A DNA stretch of 64,000 nucleotides from an uncultured Eggerthella sp. (GCA_900540345.1 UQFK01000003.1:124001-188000), one strand, 5' to 3'; positions 24,220-34,037 are shown, counted from the first letter of the stretch. Program-made: numbers and translations. The notes: generated by a model from the sequence alone, not told the origin.

Positions 24220-24843
24220 ATGGAGAATCTGGTTCCTATCGGACTTTTTATCCTCTGTTTGGCAGGTGCGCTCGCACTCGTTGCGCTCGCGTATTTTCTG
24301 TATATCCTGGTCAAGATCATCCGTAATTGCGTCTTCGAGAAGGTCAATCCGTTACTCGACGATGCAAAGGATATGATGACAACAGCAAAGCCTATTGTTG
24401 GACGCGTCGAGCCGATGATGGATCGCATTACGCTCACCATCGATGCAGCCAATCTCGAGATCATGCGTGTTGATCAGATCATGGAAGACGTGAATAACAT
24501 CACGGGTAATGTCGCAAAGGCGACCAGCTCTGTTGATAAGGTCACCCAGGCACCACTGAGCCTCATTGCCAAGGCTACTGCTGCTATTCGTGAGCGTATC
24601 AATCCTGTGAAGGATACTGCGGAGGGAACTGCTGGCGTTGTGCTCAACAATGTCGACAGCGGACTTGAAGCTGTTGGCGATAAGGTTGCAGCTATGCAGC
24701 AGGACAACATCGAGCGCAAGGCTGACCGTGAAGCGGCACGCACGCTTCGTGACGAGGCGATGGCTCAAACGAACAGCACCGCTGCCAATTTGAAGGAAGC
24801 GATGTATATCAAGGCGAACGCTGATTCTGCAGGTGTGAAGTAA
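24220..24843 (+). CDS. DUF948-like membrane protein with coiled coil
   Basis: A 207-residue protein. It has one N-terminal membrane segment (about 6-33) followed by a long amphipathic helical region with repeated V-x-x-I/M heptads (DDAKDMMTTAKPIVGRVEPM, TIDAANLEIMRVDQIMEDV), as in the DUF948 family. It ends in a charged, polar tail. Family members sit between rarA or related genes and alaS in many actinobacteria, and the function is unknown. Here an AI-2E family transporter lies between it and alaS. The ribosome-binding site is GGAAGGGTG, nine bases before the ATG. Confidence 0.75.
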   Translation: MENLVPIGLFILCLAGALALVALAYFLYILVKIIRNCVFEKVNPLLDDAKDMMTTAKPIVGRVEPMMDRITLTIDAANLEIMRVDQIMEDVNNITGNVAKATSSVDKVTQAPLSLIAKATAAIRERINPVKDTAEGTAGVVLNNVDSGLEAVGDKVAAMQQDNIERKADREAARTLRDEAMAQTNSTAANLKEAMYIKANADSAGVK

Positions 24844-24865
24844 TCGAGTTCAAGGAATTGCAAGC

Positions 24866-26140
24866 ATGAAGCATGTCGATCCTTCGGATCGCGATTCATT
24901 ATCCGAAGATACGGAGTATCGCGAAATAGCGACTAAGACGATGAAAGCGGGGCGATGGTTCTTCATTGCCGCGCTCGTCGTTTTGCTCGGCATCATCGTC
25001 TACTATACAGGCATCGTCCTTAATGTCCTTTCCATTCCTGTCGGCATTATCTTGTGGTCGATGGTCATCGTTTTTTGTCTGCGCGGCATCGTCGATGGAC
25101 TTGAAAAGCGCGGTGTAAAACGTATCTTTGGTACACTCATCGCGTATCTTGTTATGCTCTTGGTGTTGGCAGGGTGTATCATCTTGGCGTTCTCTCCGCT
25201 CTTTGGTGTGGGCACGCAGTTCGATTCGCTTGTGCAGAGTATTCCTGCTTATGTCAATCAGGTGCGCGATTGGAGCAACCATCTCTACAGTCAGTATGCT
25301 GAGCTCTTCCAAGATGCAACCATCCAGGAATATCTCAATAGCGCTTTCGCTTCGCTTTCAAGTTGGGCCTCTTCGCTCGCTTCTCAAAGCGCGCAAGGTG
25401 TTGCTGCTTTTGGATCAGGTGTCGCCAATACGTTACTCGTTATCGGTTTCGCGCTTGTTGTTGCGTTCTGGATCTTGCTCGAGTTGCCCGCGATCGGCAA
25501 TGAGGTATCCCGTTTGCTTGGATCTCGCTATGGCGAGGATTTGATGATGTTCGAGCTTACGCTCACACGTGTGATGGGCGGCTATATCAAAGCGACGATC
25601 ATTCAGTGCGGTATCATTGCTCTTTGTTGTGGTATCGGCTTTACGATCATGGATCTACCAAGTGCAGCGGCTCTTGCGCTTATCGTGGGCATCTTGAATA
25701 TCATTCCTGTTATCGGTCCTTGGATCGCGGCAGCGCTCGTTGTTGTTGTTGGTATCTTCGTAAGTCCGCTCGTTGCTCTTATCGCGCTTGTCTTTACGAT
25801 CATTGTCCAGCAAGTCGTCTATACCTTTATCTCTCCAAAGCTCATGTCCAATTCAGTCGACATCCATCCTGCTCTTGTCATCCTTGCATTGATGGTCGGT
25901 TCTGCGATCGGTTTTGCAATGAGTGGGTTTATCGGCAGCTTCATTGGCATGTTGCTCTCGATTCCGCTTGCTGCAGCGGCTAAGTCGATCTTTGTGTACT
26001 ATTTCGAAAAGAAGACAGGTCGTGCGATTCTTGCACCTGAAGGCATCTTCTTTAAAGGCGAGACTCGAGGTGAAGTGAACCCACTTGCCGATGCGACGGG
26101 TGAAATGCCCAAGATCACTCCCGATCACATGGACAAATAG
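24866..26140 (+). CDS. AI-2E family transporter (PerM-type membrane protein)
   Basis: A 424-residue inner-membrane protein with about eight membrane spans. The first two are at about 28-70. A soluble segment around 115-165 carries SIPAYVNQVRDWSNHLYSQY, and the conserved core includes ALALIVGILNIIPVIGPW followed by QQVVYTFISPKLMSNSVDIHP. These are hallmarks of the AI-2E/PerM family, whose members export small molecules or act as Na+/H+ antiporters. The actual substrate cannot be told from sequence. It is 22 bases after the DUF948-like gene and probably cotranscribed with it. Confidence 0.88.
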   Translation: MKHVDPSDRDSLSEDTEYREIATKTMKAGRWFFIAALVVLLGIIVYYTGIVLNVLSIPVGIILWSMVIVFCLRGIVDGLEKRGVKRIFGTLIAYLVMLLVLAGCIILAFSPLFGVGTQFDSLVQSIPAYVNQVRDWSNHLYSQYAELFQDATIQEYLNSAFASLSSWASSLASQSAQGVAAFGSGVANTLLVIGFALVVAFWILLELPAIGNEVSRLLGSRYGEDLMMFELTLTRVMGGYIKATIIQCGIIALCCGIGFTIMDLPSAAALALIVGILNIIPVIGPWIAAALVVVVGIFVSPLVALIALVFTIIVQQVVYTFISPKLMSNSVDIHPALVILALMVGSAIGFAMSGFIGSFIGMLLSIPLAAAAKSIFVYYFEKKTGRAILAPEGIFFKGETRGEVNPLADATGEMPKITPDHMDK

Positions 26141-26218
26141 CTTCATTCTTCTGTGCATTGTTGGTATGATGCATAGAATCGAATGACGTTGCGACCAAGC
26201 TCGATAGAAAGTTTGTAC

Positions 26219-28861
26219 ATGGAATACATGACCACGGCGGAGATCCGCGAAAAGTACTTGAAATTCTTTGAGGAGAAGGGATGCAAGCGCATGCCTTCTT
26301 CTTCGCTTATTCCTGACGACCCGTCGCTTTTACTCACGGCTGCAGGTATGGTGCAGTTCAAACCATACTTCTTACAGCAAAAGCAGCTCGAAGCACCCTA
26401 TATCGGCACTACAACGGTGCAGAAGTGCGTTCGTACCAACGATATCGATATCATTGGTACGACGGGTAGACATTTGAGCTTCTTTGAGATGCTCGGAAAT
26501 TTCTCTTTTGGTGAATACTTCAAAGAAGAGATGTGTAAATGGGCGCTTGAATTCTCAACTGAGGTACTTGGTCTTCCTATGGAACGACTGTATTTCACGG
26601 TCTTCGAGGACGATGATGAGACCATCGAGATATGGAAGGCGCTCGGTGTCGATCAAAGCCATATCTCTAAGCTTGGCGAAGATGATAATTTCTGGCGAGC
26701 TGGCCCTACGGGTCCATGTGGTCCTTGCTCAGAGCTCTATTATGATCAGGGTCCTGAAGTGGGTTGTGGTTCTCCTGATTGTGCGCCTGGTTGCGACTGC
26801 GATCGCTTCCTTGAATACTGGAACTGCGTATTCACACAGTACGATGCTCAAGAGGATGGCACGCTTGTTGCGCTCCCGAAGAAGAATATTGACACAGGCA
26901 TGGGTCTCGAGCGTATCGCGGCGATCATGCAGGGTGTGGACAATAATTACGATACCGATGTGTTGCGCGATCTAATCGCGGTAGGCGAGGATCTTTCGCA
27001 TACCACCTACAAGCAGGATCCCTCGACTGATCTTGCTCTGCGCATCATCGCTGATCATAGTCGCGCGGTCACTTTCATGATCGCCGATGGCATCCTTCCA
27101 TCGAATGAGGGTCGCGGATATGTGTTGCGACGTTTGTTGCGCCGTGCGGTCATGAAGGCGCATTCGATCGGCATCGAGGGTGCGTTCCTTGGACATTACA
27201 TTGAAAAGATCATTGAATTAATGGGTTCGGTCTATCCAGAGATCGTCGAGAACAAAGCACTCATCGAGCGCATCGTCCTTTCGGAAGAAGAGAGGTTTGG
27301 TGAGACCCTCAAGCAAGGTCAGGCTTATCTGGAAGAGACCCTTGACGATCTTGAGGGCGCCATACTTCCAGGTGATAGAGCTTTCGTCTTGCATGACACC
27401 TATGGTTTTCCGATCGAAGTCACGCAAGAGATCTGCGCTGATCGTGGTATAAAGGTCGATCAAGAAGGCTTTGCTCGTGCTATGGAGGAGCAACGTGCCC
27501 GTGCACGTGCTGCAAACGTGGATGATGCGGATGCGGCGTGGTCAACATTTGGTGGTATCTATGCTGAAGTGCTCGCAAAAGTTGGCCCCACCATGTTCGT
27601 TGGCTATGATCAACTTGAATCGTCTGCGACTATCGAGGCTCTTGTGCAAGATGGCCAGTTAGTCGAAGAGCTTGAACAGGGCGTTGAAGGCGATATCATC
27701 CTCAACACCACGCCTTTTTATGCTGAAATGGGCGGCGAAGTCGGAGATACTGGTGTGATCTTCGATGCTACAAGCTCTGCTCAAGTCCTCGATACGAAAA
27801 CTCCTGAAGCAGGCTTGAGCGTTCATAAGGTGAAAGTCGCAACAGGTTCGTTCAAGGTTGGACAGAACATCACAGCAGCGGTTGATGCAAAACGTCGTGC
27901 ATCTATTGCACGGAATCATACGTGCACGCATATTCTCCATGCAGCGCTTCGTGAAGTTTTGGGTGCTCATGTTAAGCAGGCAGGCAGTTATGTTGGCCCC
28001 GATCGCCTGCGTTTTGACTTCACGCACTTTGAGGCGCTCACTCCTGAGCAGATCTCAGAGGTTGAATCGCTTGCAAACTCTTATATCATGCAAGCTATTC
28101 CAACCACACGTTATGAGACCACGCTCGATGAAGCTCGTAATTCAGGTGTTACAGCGCTCTTTGGTGAGAAATATGGTGAAACAGTACGCGTGGTCGAGGT
28201 CGATCAGTTCTCTCGTGAATTGTGCGGCGGTTGCCACGTGAACAATACGGCCGAGATCGGGTTGGTAAAGATCACGAGCGAGGGTAGTGTTGGTGCGAGC
28301 TTGCGTCGAATCGAGGCAGTTACGAGCTATGGCGCACTTGATTACCTCAATGGTATCGAAGCTGAGTTGCGCAAAACGGCCCAGGTTCTTTCCGTGCCGA
28401 TTTTCGATGCTGCAGAACGCGCCGCTTCCAATCTTGCAGCATACAAGGAATTGCAAACACGCTTTAAGCGCTCCCAGAATGCCGCTGCTGATAATGATGT
28501 TACGTCACTTGTTGAATGCGCGCTCAACACGCCAGCTGGATATCCAGTCATCATTGCACAAGTCGATGTTCGCGATCCAGGCATGATGCGTAATCTTTGG
28601 GATGTTGTGCGTTCGCGAATGTCCGCTCCGGGTGCTGCAGTACTTATTGGCGTGAAGGATGATCGTCCGATCTTGTTGGCTGCAGGTACCGATGAAGCAG
28701 TGAGCGCAGGCTTTGATGCGGGTAGCATCATTAAAAGCATCGCGCCGCTTGTTTCAGGTGGCGGTGGAGGTAAGCCTTCCATGGCTCAAGCTGGTGGCAA
28801 AGACATTTCTGGTATTCCTGCAGCACTCGATAAAGCTCGCAGCGAATTAGGCATTGCTTAA
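26219..28861 (+). CDS. alaS: Alanyl-tRNA synthetase
   Basis: An 880-residue class II synthetase of normal length that charges tRNA-Ala. I take ATG 26219 (MEYMTTAEIREKYLKFFEEKG), the normal family beginning; ATG 26228 is possible, and 26183 would add a non-homologous leader. It shows GRHLSFFEMLGNFSFG, the catalytic core to about 400, the editing domain with the zinc-type HTCTHILH (about 568-575) and CGGCHVNN (about 669), and the C-Ala domain with SGGGGGKPSMAQAGG. TATGAT at 26167 could be its -10. No T-box leader was found. RuvX follows after 25 bases, a gene order common in bacteria. Confidence 0.97.
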   Translation: MEYMTTAEIREKYLKFFEEKGCKRMPSSSLIPDDPSLLLTAAGMVQFKPYFLQQKQLEAPYIGTTTVQKCVRTNDIDIIGTTGRHLSFFEMLGNFSFGEYFKEEMCKWALEFSTEVLGLPMERLYFTVFEDDDETIEIWKALGVDQSHISKLGEDDNFWRAGPTGPCGPCSELYYDQGPEVGCGSPDCAPGCDCDRFLEYWNCVFTQYDAQEDGTLVALPKKNIDTGMGLERIAAIMQGVDNNYDTDVLRDLIAVGEDLSHTTYKQDPSTDLALRIIADHSRAVTFMIADGILPSNEGRGYVLRRLLRRAVMKAHSIGIEGAFLGHYIEKIIELMGSVYPEIVENKALIERIVLSEEERFGETLKQGQAYLEETLDDLEGAILPGDRAFVLHDTYGFPIEVTQEICADRGIKVDQEGFARAMEEQRARARAANVDDADAAWSTFGGIYAEVLAKVGPTMFVGYDQLESSATIEALVQDGQLVEELEQGVEGDIILNTTPFYAEMGGEVGDTGVIFDATSSAQVLDTKTPEAGLSVHKVKVATGSFKVGQNITAAVDAKRRASIARNHTCTHILHAALREVLGAHVKQAGSYVGPDRLRFDFTHFEALTPEQISEVESLANSYIMQAIPTTRYETTLDEARNSGVTALFGEKYGETVRVVEVDQFSRELCGGCHVNNTAEIGLVKITSEGSVGASLRRIEAVTSYGALDYLNGIEAELRKTAQVLSVPIFDAAERAASNLAAYKELQTRFKRSQNAAADNDVTSLVECALNTPAGYPVIIAQVDVRDPGMMRNLWDVVRSRMSAPGAAVLIGVKDDRPILLAAGTDEAVSAGFDAGSIIKSIAPLVSGGGGGKPSMAQAGGKDISGIPAALDKARSELGIA

Positions 28862-28886
28862 AGCTTAGGCGAGTCCATTTTCGAGC

Positions 28887-29297
28887 ATGAGGGTAATGGC
28901 TCTTGATATTGGCGAAGTGCGTTGTGGTATTGCTATCAGCGATCCTGCAATGCGCGTTGCATCTCCTGTCTGTGTGCTTCCTTCCTCTGAGGTGCTTGCA
29001 AACGCTCGTTCTTTTAGGCGGATCATTGAAGATTGGGAGCCCGAGCTTCTTCTTTCTGGGCTGCCGCTCACACTTGGTGGTGAACAGGGCCCCCAAGCGA
29101 TGCGAATCCAAGAGCAAGCACGCGCTATCGCTTCCATGCTTGATTTGCCGTTGGAATTTTGCGATGAGCGCTTGAGCTCCACCGAGGCTAAACGCTCGTT
29201 GCGCGAAGCGGGAATGAACGAAAAAGCTATGCGTGGTAAAGTTGATAGCGTCGCTGCGGCGATCTTTCTTCAAGCGTGGCTCGACGCGCGTCAATGA
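28887..29297 (+). CDS. ruvX: RuvX/YqgF family Holliday-junction resolvase-like nuclease
   Basis: A 136-residue protein, normal for the family. It starts with the RNase H-like strand MALDIGEVRCGIAISDP (Asp7 equivalent to the first catalytic Asp), has LLSGLPLTLGGEQGPQA and FCDERLSSTEAKR (second acid), and ends KVDSVAAAIFLQAWLD (last Asp). YqgF proteins act in 16S rRNA 5' maturation and/or junction resolution. It follows alaS after 25 bases and precedes mltG, the standard neighbours. Confidence 0.93.
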   Translation: MRVMALDIGEVRCGIAISDPAMRVASPVCVLPSSEVLANARSFRRIIEDWEPELLLSGLPLTLGGEQGPQAMRIQEQARAIASMLDLPLEFCDERLSSTEAKRSLREAGMNEKAMRGKVDSVAAAIFLQAWLDARQ

Positions 29298-29318
29298 TCG
29301 TAGAACGAAAGGTTCATC

Positions 29319-30455
29319 GTGTTCAATCGTAAGGTCACGTATTCAAGTAAATCCAATCATGCTGCTCGTGCTGCGCATGCACGTGGCGAGCGAGAATTCA
29401 GCAAATACGACACCTCGCTCATCAAACCTAAACGTCCTAAGACGCCACTCTATATTGGTATCGGGGTTGCTATTCTTGCTATCATCGCGCTCGTTTTCGT
29501 AATGGTGAATTGCATGGGCTCTTGCGATAAGAACCCGAACATGTTGCCGGATGGGGAAGAGGTTCGTATCGAAATCCCTGATGGATCGACGACGCCGCAG
29601 ATTGCAGAGATTCTCTATGATGCGGGCATCATAGAGAATAAAAAGGCCTTTAGTGATGAAGTCTCAAAACGCGGATATGCTTCTTCGCTTAAGTCGGGTA
29701 TTTATATCTTTTCGGGTGGCACACCGCTTTCAGAGATCGTCGAGCACCTGAACTCTGGTCCGAATGCCGCTGACAACAGTTTTGTGATCCCCGAAGGGTA
29801 TACCATTGAACGTACGGCAAAGGCGGTATCTGAGGCCTATGGCGGTTCGATCAGTGAAGCAGATTTCCTGGCTGCAGCACGTGATGCATCTCGGTTTCAA
29901 GATCGCTTCCCCTTTGTGAAAGATGCCTACAATAACTCCCTTGAGGGTTTTCTCTTCCCGAAGACCTATGAGATCATCGCGGGAAGTAGTGCTGATGACG
30001 TTATCGCCCAGATGCTTTCCCAATATCAGATCGAAGTGAAAGAACTCGATTATTCCTATCCGCATGAACAAGGGTTGAGTGATTATGAGACGCTCATCCT
30101 TGCCTCTATCATCGAGCGTGAAGCGGCTCACGATAACAAGGCTAAGGTAGCATCGGTCTTCTATAATCGTCTCGCGATCGACATGGCGCTCCAATCGGAT
30201 GCGACCACTGCGTATGCTATCGGAGGGGATCCTACGCCAGATGATCTGAAGATCGAAGGCCCGTTCAATACCTATCTCAACATCGGCTTGCCTCCTGGTC
30301 CTATCTGCTCGCCAGGCATGGATTCGCTCGAAGCAGCGTGTCATCCCGAAACCACCGATTATTTCTATTTCTATTTCAAAGATAATGGTCAAGGTGGTTT
30401 GGACTACTTCTTTAGCAAGACCTACGAAGAGCATCAGGCTGCCATCAACGGGTAA
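29319..30455 (+). CDS. mltG: Endolytic murein transglycosylase MltG
   Basis: A 378-residue membrane-anchored enzyme that cuts nascent glycan strands and so sets peptidoglycan chain length. After a basic cytoplasmic stretch of about 45 residues there is one membrane segment (about 47-68), then a LysM-like subdomain (EVRIEIPDGSTTPQIAEIL) and the YceG catalytic domain. This has LEGFLFPKTYEI, the catalytic glutamate in LASIIEREA (Glu266) and the hallmark LQSDATTAYAI and YLNIGLPPGPICSPG. GTG start with GAAAGG upstream. It is in the alaS-ruvX-mltG-yqeG run. Confidence 0.95.
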   Translation: MFNRKVTYSSKSNHAARAAHARGEREFSKYDTSLIKPKRPKTPLYIGIGVAILAIIALVFVMVNCMGSCDKNPNMLPDGEEVRIEIPDGSTTPQIAEILYDAGIIENKKAFSDEVSKRGYASSLKSGIYIFSGGTPLSEIVEHLNSGPNAADNSFVIPEGYTIERTAKAVSEAYGGSISEADFLAAARDASRFQDRFPFVKDAYNNSLEGFLFPKTYEIIAGSSADDVIAQMLSQYQIEVKELDYSYPHEQGLSDYETLILASIIEREAAHDNKAKVASVFYNRLAIDMALQSDATTAYAIGGDPTPDDLKIEGPFNTYLNIGLPPGPICSPGMDSLEAACHPETTDYFYFYFKDNGQGGLDYFFSKTYEEHQAAING

Positions 30456-30482
30456 GGGATTCGATCCCGAAGGGATGCGTGC

Positions 30483-31049
30483 ATGGGTCTTTTCGAGCCA
30501 GATAGATACTTCTCCTCTCTTACTCGCATTGATGTAGACTGGGATCTTGCGCGCTTAGGCCTGACGCATGTCTTTCTTGATGTAGACAACACTATCCGTC
30601 GACGTGATAACGATGAAGTGCCTCGCGCAGTGCGCGTTTGGCTTGCAAAGGCGCGCGAGAAGGGGATATCTCTTTGTCTGCTCAGTAACAACTTTCATGA
30701 TGATATCTATGATCTTGCGTGCCAGCTCGATCTTCCGGTCGTCGCAAAGGCGATGAAACCGTTACCTTTCGGATTTAGGCGCGCGATGAAGATGCTCGGC
30801 GCAACGTCTGTGTCGAGTGTTATGGTAGGCGATCAGCTGTTCACCGATATCGTTGGAGCTCACGTGGTGGGCATGAAGGCATTTCTTGTTCGCCCGCTTG
30901 TGGATGTCGATCTCAAGCATACTATGGTGATGCGTCGTATTGAACGGAGTCTTTTGCGCGAGAAAATCCCACAGGCAGATCCGCTTTCTGATCCAGGCAT
31001 CTGCGCGGTCTCTGAAGAGATGAGCGCGCCTGATGTCCGGCAGGATTAA
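30483..31049 (+). CDS. YqeG family HAD-type phosphatase
   Basis: A 188-residue HAD superfamily protein of the IIIA subfamily. Motif I is FLDVDNTIRRRD (about residues 37-48), motif II LCLLSNN (about 66-72), the lysine in AKAMKPLPFGFRRA and motif III MVGDQLFTDIVGAH (about 118-131). Relatives dephosphorylate small phosphorylated compounds; in some bacteria YqeG is part of a ribosome/shikimate gene neighbourhood, as here before aroC. The substrate is unknown. It is 27 bases after mltG. Confidence 0.88.
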   Translation: MGLFEPDRYFSSLTRIDVDWDLARLGLTHVFLDVDNTIRRRDNDEVPRAVRVWLAKAREKGISLCLLSNNFHDDIYDLACQLDLPVVAKAMKPLPFGFRRAMKMLGATSVSSVMVGDQLFTDIVGAHVVGMKAFLVRPLVDVDLKHTMVMRRIERSLLREKIPQADPLSDPGICAVSEEMSAPDVRQD

Positions 31050-31065
31050 CGCTGCATTAATTACC

Positions 31066-31094
31066 TTCGTTCATATTGGAGTTTTTGCTAGACT
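31066..31094 (+). promoter_or_regulatory. Candidate promoter for aroC-aroK-aroB
   Basis: TTCGTT (31066-31071) and TAGACT (31089-31094) are spaced by 17 bases, and a TG lies one base before the -10 (extended -10). Both hexamers deviate from consensus. It lies in the 130-base gap before aroC, the largest gap in this gene run. Confidence 0.4.
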
Positions 31095-31179
31095 GGATCG
31101 TGTGAAACACTAGAATAGGTCTAGGAAAACTTCTGATTTTTGCGCCCATGTCTTGGCGCACGTTCCAATAAGGATGGTT

Positions 31180-32352
31180 ATGGAATACGTATCTGCTGGC
31201 GAAAGCCATGGTCCTACATTAACAGCCATCGTTTCAGGCGTTCCAGCCGGCCTTTCGATCTCGGAGAAGAATATCAATTCCGACCTTGCTCGTCGTCAGG
31301 GTGGATATGGTCGAGGTGGCAGGCAGAAGATCGAGAAGGATCGCGTACAGGTTCTCTCGGGTGTTCGTTTCGGACGTACGCTCGGTTCTCCGGTCGCGCT
31401 CATGATCCAAAACGACGACTGGGTAAACTGGACAGATCGCATGGCGATCTTTGGTGATGCGCCAAAAGATCTCGTCCGCGAAGTTACGCCGCGTCCTGGC
31501 CATGCTGATCTGCTTGGCGTTTTGAAGAATGACGTGACGGATTGCCGCAATATTCTTGAGCGTTCGAGTGCTCGTGAGACTGCGATTCGCGTGGCTGCAT
31601 CTGGCATTGCGCGTGAATTCTTGGCAGAGGTTGGTGTAGAGCTCTATTCTTATGTAGTATCGATCGGCGGCGTTGGCATGGATGAAGAAGACCCTATGCG
31701 CGATGCAGCAGACTATCGCCCGCTCGCTATCGAGATGAGTGAGTTGCGTTGCCCTGACGAAGCGGCTACGGAGGCCATGAAAGCGCGCATCGACGAGGCC
31801 AAGGAGCTCGGGCAGAGCCTGGGTGGCACCTTCCGTGTGGTCGTAAATGGGCTGCTGCCCGCCCTCGGTGGATTCGAAGAGGCGCATGATCGCTTAAGCT
31901 CTAAGCTTGGTGCTGCGATCTTTTCCATTCCTGCGATCAAAGGTGTTGAATTCGGGATTGGCTTTAAGAATGCTGATTTGCTTGGTCGTGAAGCGCATGA
32001 TGAGATCTACCTTGATCAGAAAAAGGGATTCATGCGCTCGACTAATCGTGCGGGAGGTCTTGAAGGTGGCATGACCACAGGCATGCCGCTCATCATAACA
32101 GCAGCAATGAAGCCCATACCAACCCAACTCGATCCGCTTAATACTATAAACATCGATACGCTTGAAGTCGATAAGGCATCCACAGAACGAAGTGATGTAT
32201 GCGCAGTGCCCGCCGCTGCGGTGGTGGCAGAGGCGGAGGTTGCGTTTGTTCTTGCTCAAGCATATCTCGACAAGTTCGGCTCTGACAACATGACCGATAT
32301 CAAAGCCAACATCGAATCTTTCAAAAAACGAATCAAGACCATGTCACGATAG
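31180..32352 (+). CDS. aroC: Chorismate synthase
   Basis: A 390-residue FMN-dependent enzyme converting EPSP to chorismate, the last step of the shikimate pathway. I start at ATG 31180 (AAGG six bases upstream; MEYVSAGESHGPTLTAIV is the normal N-terminus), although in-frame ATG 31174 exists. It has the three family signatures: GESHGPTLTAIVSGVP (about 6-21), the RRQGGYGRGGRQKIEKD stretch, RSSARETAIRVAASGI (about 129-144), and RAGGLEGGMTTGMPL with the C-terminal RSDVCAVPAAAVV. It is followed by aroK after 21 bases. Confidence 0.96.
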   Translation: MEYVSAGESHGPTLTAIVSGVPAGLSISEKNINSDLARRQGGYGRGGRQKIEKDRVQVLSGVRFGRTLGSPVALMIQNDDWVNWTDRMAIFGDAPKDLVREVTPRPGHADLLGVLKNDVTDCRNILERSSARETAIRVAASGIAREFLAEVGVELYSYVVSIGGVGMDEEDPMRDAADYRPLAIEMSELRCPDEAATEAMKARIDEAKELGQSLGGTFRVVVNGLLPALGGFEEAHDRLSSKLGAAIFSIPAIKGVEFGIGFKNADLLGREAHDEIYLDQKKGFMRSTNRAGGLEGGMTTGMPLIITAAMKPIPTQLDPLNTINIDTLEVDKASTERSDVCAVPAAAVVAEAEVAFVLAQAYLDKFGSDNMTDIKANIESFKKRIKTMSR

Positions 32353-32373
32353 ACCAGCAACAAGGAGGGGCAG

Positions 32374-32940
32374 ATGACAGACCAAACCATGCATGCAGGA
32401 GGCTACAGCCTTACCAAGCCAGTATTCTTCATCGGTTTTATGGGGGCAGGTAAGACGAGCGTTTCCCAGCAGCTCGCAGTTCAATATGGACTCGCATCAA
32501 TCGATGCGGATGAATATTTGGAGCTACGCGAAGATCGCATCATCGCCGATATCTTCGCCGAAGATGGGGAAGAGGTATTTCGCGATATCGAGACTGACGT
32601 GCTGCGCGATCTTGCTGCACGCTCACCGCGTTTGATTGGTTGCGGTGGTGGTGTAGTCACCAAGCGAGCAGAGAACGCCGAAATCATGCGTGAAAATGGG
32701 TATGTGGTCTATTTGCAGGTCACGGCTGATGAAGCTGCGCGTCGTATTCCGAATACTGACTCACGTCCTATGTTTAAGAACCTTGATACTGCTCGTAAGA
32801 CCATCATCGAGCGTATCCCGCAATATGAAGCCGCTGCGCATTATTCCATCGATACAGAAGGCCGAGCGGTCACTGATATTGCCAAAGAGATCGCTGATCA
32901 TCTGCTCGCTATTGGTGTCATGGTCGAAGAAGAACGATAA
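32374..32940 (+). CDS. aroK: Shikimate kinase
   Basis: A 188-residue P-loop kinase that phosphorylates shikimate at the 3-hydroxyl. It has a short N-terminal extension, then FFIGFMGAGKTSVSQQLA (Walker A at about 22-29), DADEYLE (shikimate/Mg site), FRDIETDVLRDL, GCGGGVVTK (substrate-binding Gly run) and the adenine-binding/lid region R...R in DSRPMF. AAGGAGGGG precedes the ATG. Its stop overlaps the start of aroB (TAATG), so the two are translationally coupled. Confidence 0.95.
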   Translation: MTDQTMHAGGYSLTKPVFFIGFMGAGKTSVSQQLAVQYGLASIDADEYLELREDRIIADIFAEDGEEVFRDIETDVLRDLAARSPRLIGCGGGVVTKRAENAEIMRENGYVVYLQVTADEAARRIPNTDSRPMFKNLDTARKTIIERIPQYEAAAHYSIDTEGRAVTDIAKEIADHLLAIGVMVEEER

Positions 32941-34037
32941 TGAGCAAGGTTGTCGTTGATATAGTAGGACATGCGCCCTATGAGGTGCGCGTTGCACCTG
33001 GAGCTATTGCTAAGCTCGGTACTGCACTTCGCGCTCTGGATACGAATCCGCAAGCACTCATCATCACCGATAGCGAGGTCGCTTCGCGCTACCTTGATCC
33101 CTTGCGCTCTTCGCTTGAAGCAGCTGATTATCATTGTTCGGTCATCACCGTTGCCTCAGGAGAAGAGGCGAAATCGATCGCCTGTGCTGCTGAGATATGG
33201 AATGCGATGGCGGAATGCAAGCTCAATCGCGATTCGCTTGTGGTAGCGCTTGGTGGAGGGGTCGTTGGCGATCTGGCAGGTTTTACCGGCTCGACTTTCA
33301 TGAGAGGCCTCCCGATCGTTCAGGTGCCCACCACGCTTCTTTCGATGGTGGATTCCTCTGTAGGAGGAAAGACGGCCATCAATCTTGATGCAGGGAAGAA
33401 TTTGGTCGGGACTTTTGCTCAACCACTCTTCGTATGTGCCGATATTGACACGCTTGTAACCTTGCCTGAACGTGAATGGGCATGTGGTTGTGCCGAGATC
33501 GCTAAATCTGCTCTCATCGATTCAGATGATTTCTTCTTCTGGCTCTGTGCGCATGCGCAGGAATTAGCTGATCGAGATATGCATGTCACGCAAGAAGCGG
33601 TGGTACGCAGCATCGTTTTCAAAGCTCAAGTCGTTGCTGCTGATGAACAAGAGACCAAAGGCGTGCGTGAGTGCCTCAATTATGGACATACACTTGCTCA
33701 TGCGATCGAGACCTGTGCAGGTTATGGGCATTTTTCTCATGGCGCAGCTGTTGCAGAAGGCATGCGTTTTGCAGCACGTCTTGCGGCGGCTCATCTAGGA
33801 ACCTCTATCGATCTTGTGCGATCGCAGGATGAATTACTCGACACGCTTGGGCTTCCAGCGCTCGATTTCCATGCCGATCCGGATCGTTTGCTCGAGCTGA
33901 TGTTCTCTGATAAGAAGGTTCGTTCGAACACGCTTCGTTTCGTACTGCCACGCGATGTAGGGGAGTGGGAAGTAACTACGCTCGATCCTGACTTCGTACT
34001 CGACCATCTCGTTGCTTGGCAACAGAGCCTCGATTAG
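32940..34037 (+). CDS. aroB: 3-Dehydroquinate synthase
   Basis: A 365-residue NAD- and metal-dependent enzyme that makes the first carbocycle of the shikimate pathway from DAHP. Key segments are SGEEAKSI, LGGGVVGDLAGFTGSTFMRG (NAD site, about 101-120), QVPTTLLSMVDSSVGGKTAIN (about 124-144) and the metal ligands E in GCAEIAKSALI, H in LNYGHTLAHAIE and H in HGAAVAEGM. The length is normal. It starts in the stop of aroK. aroE, aroA and the DAHP synthase are not in the window. Confidence 0.96.
   Translation: MSKVVVDIVGHAPYEVRVAPGAIAKLGTALRALDTNPQALIITDSEVASRYLDPLRSSLEAADYHCSVITVASGEEAKSIACAAEIWNAMAECKLNRDSLVVALGGGVVGDLAGFTGSTFMRGLPIVQVPTTLLSMVDSSVGGKTAINLDAGKNLVGTFAQPLFVCADIDTLVTLPEREWACGCAEIAKSALIDSDDFFFWLCAHAQELADRDMHVTQEAVVRSIVFKAQVVAADEQETKGVRECLNYGHTLAHAIETCAGYGHFSHGAAVAEGMRFAARLAAAHLGTSIDLVRSQDELLDTLGLPALDFHADPDRLLELMFSDKKVRSNTLRFVLPRDVGEWEVTTLDPDFVLDHLVAWQQSLD

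Noticed and set aside
26141..26218. T-box leader before alaS
   Set aside because: The 78-base gap is too short and has no T-box sequence (such as GGGTGGNACCGCG) nor a terminator; the same was checked before leuA (44592-44660).
29730..30434. 234-residue minus-strand open frame opposite mltG
   Set aside because: Shadow of the MltG reading frame; the MltG catalytic motifs lie on the plus strand and the antisense protein shows no domain pattern.
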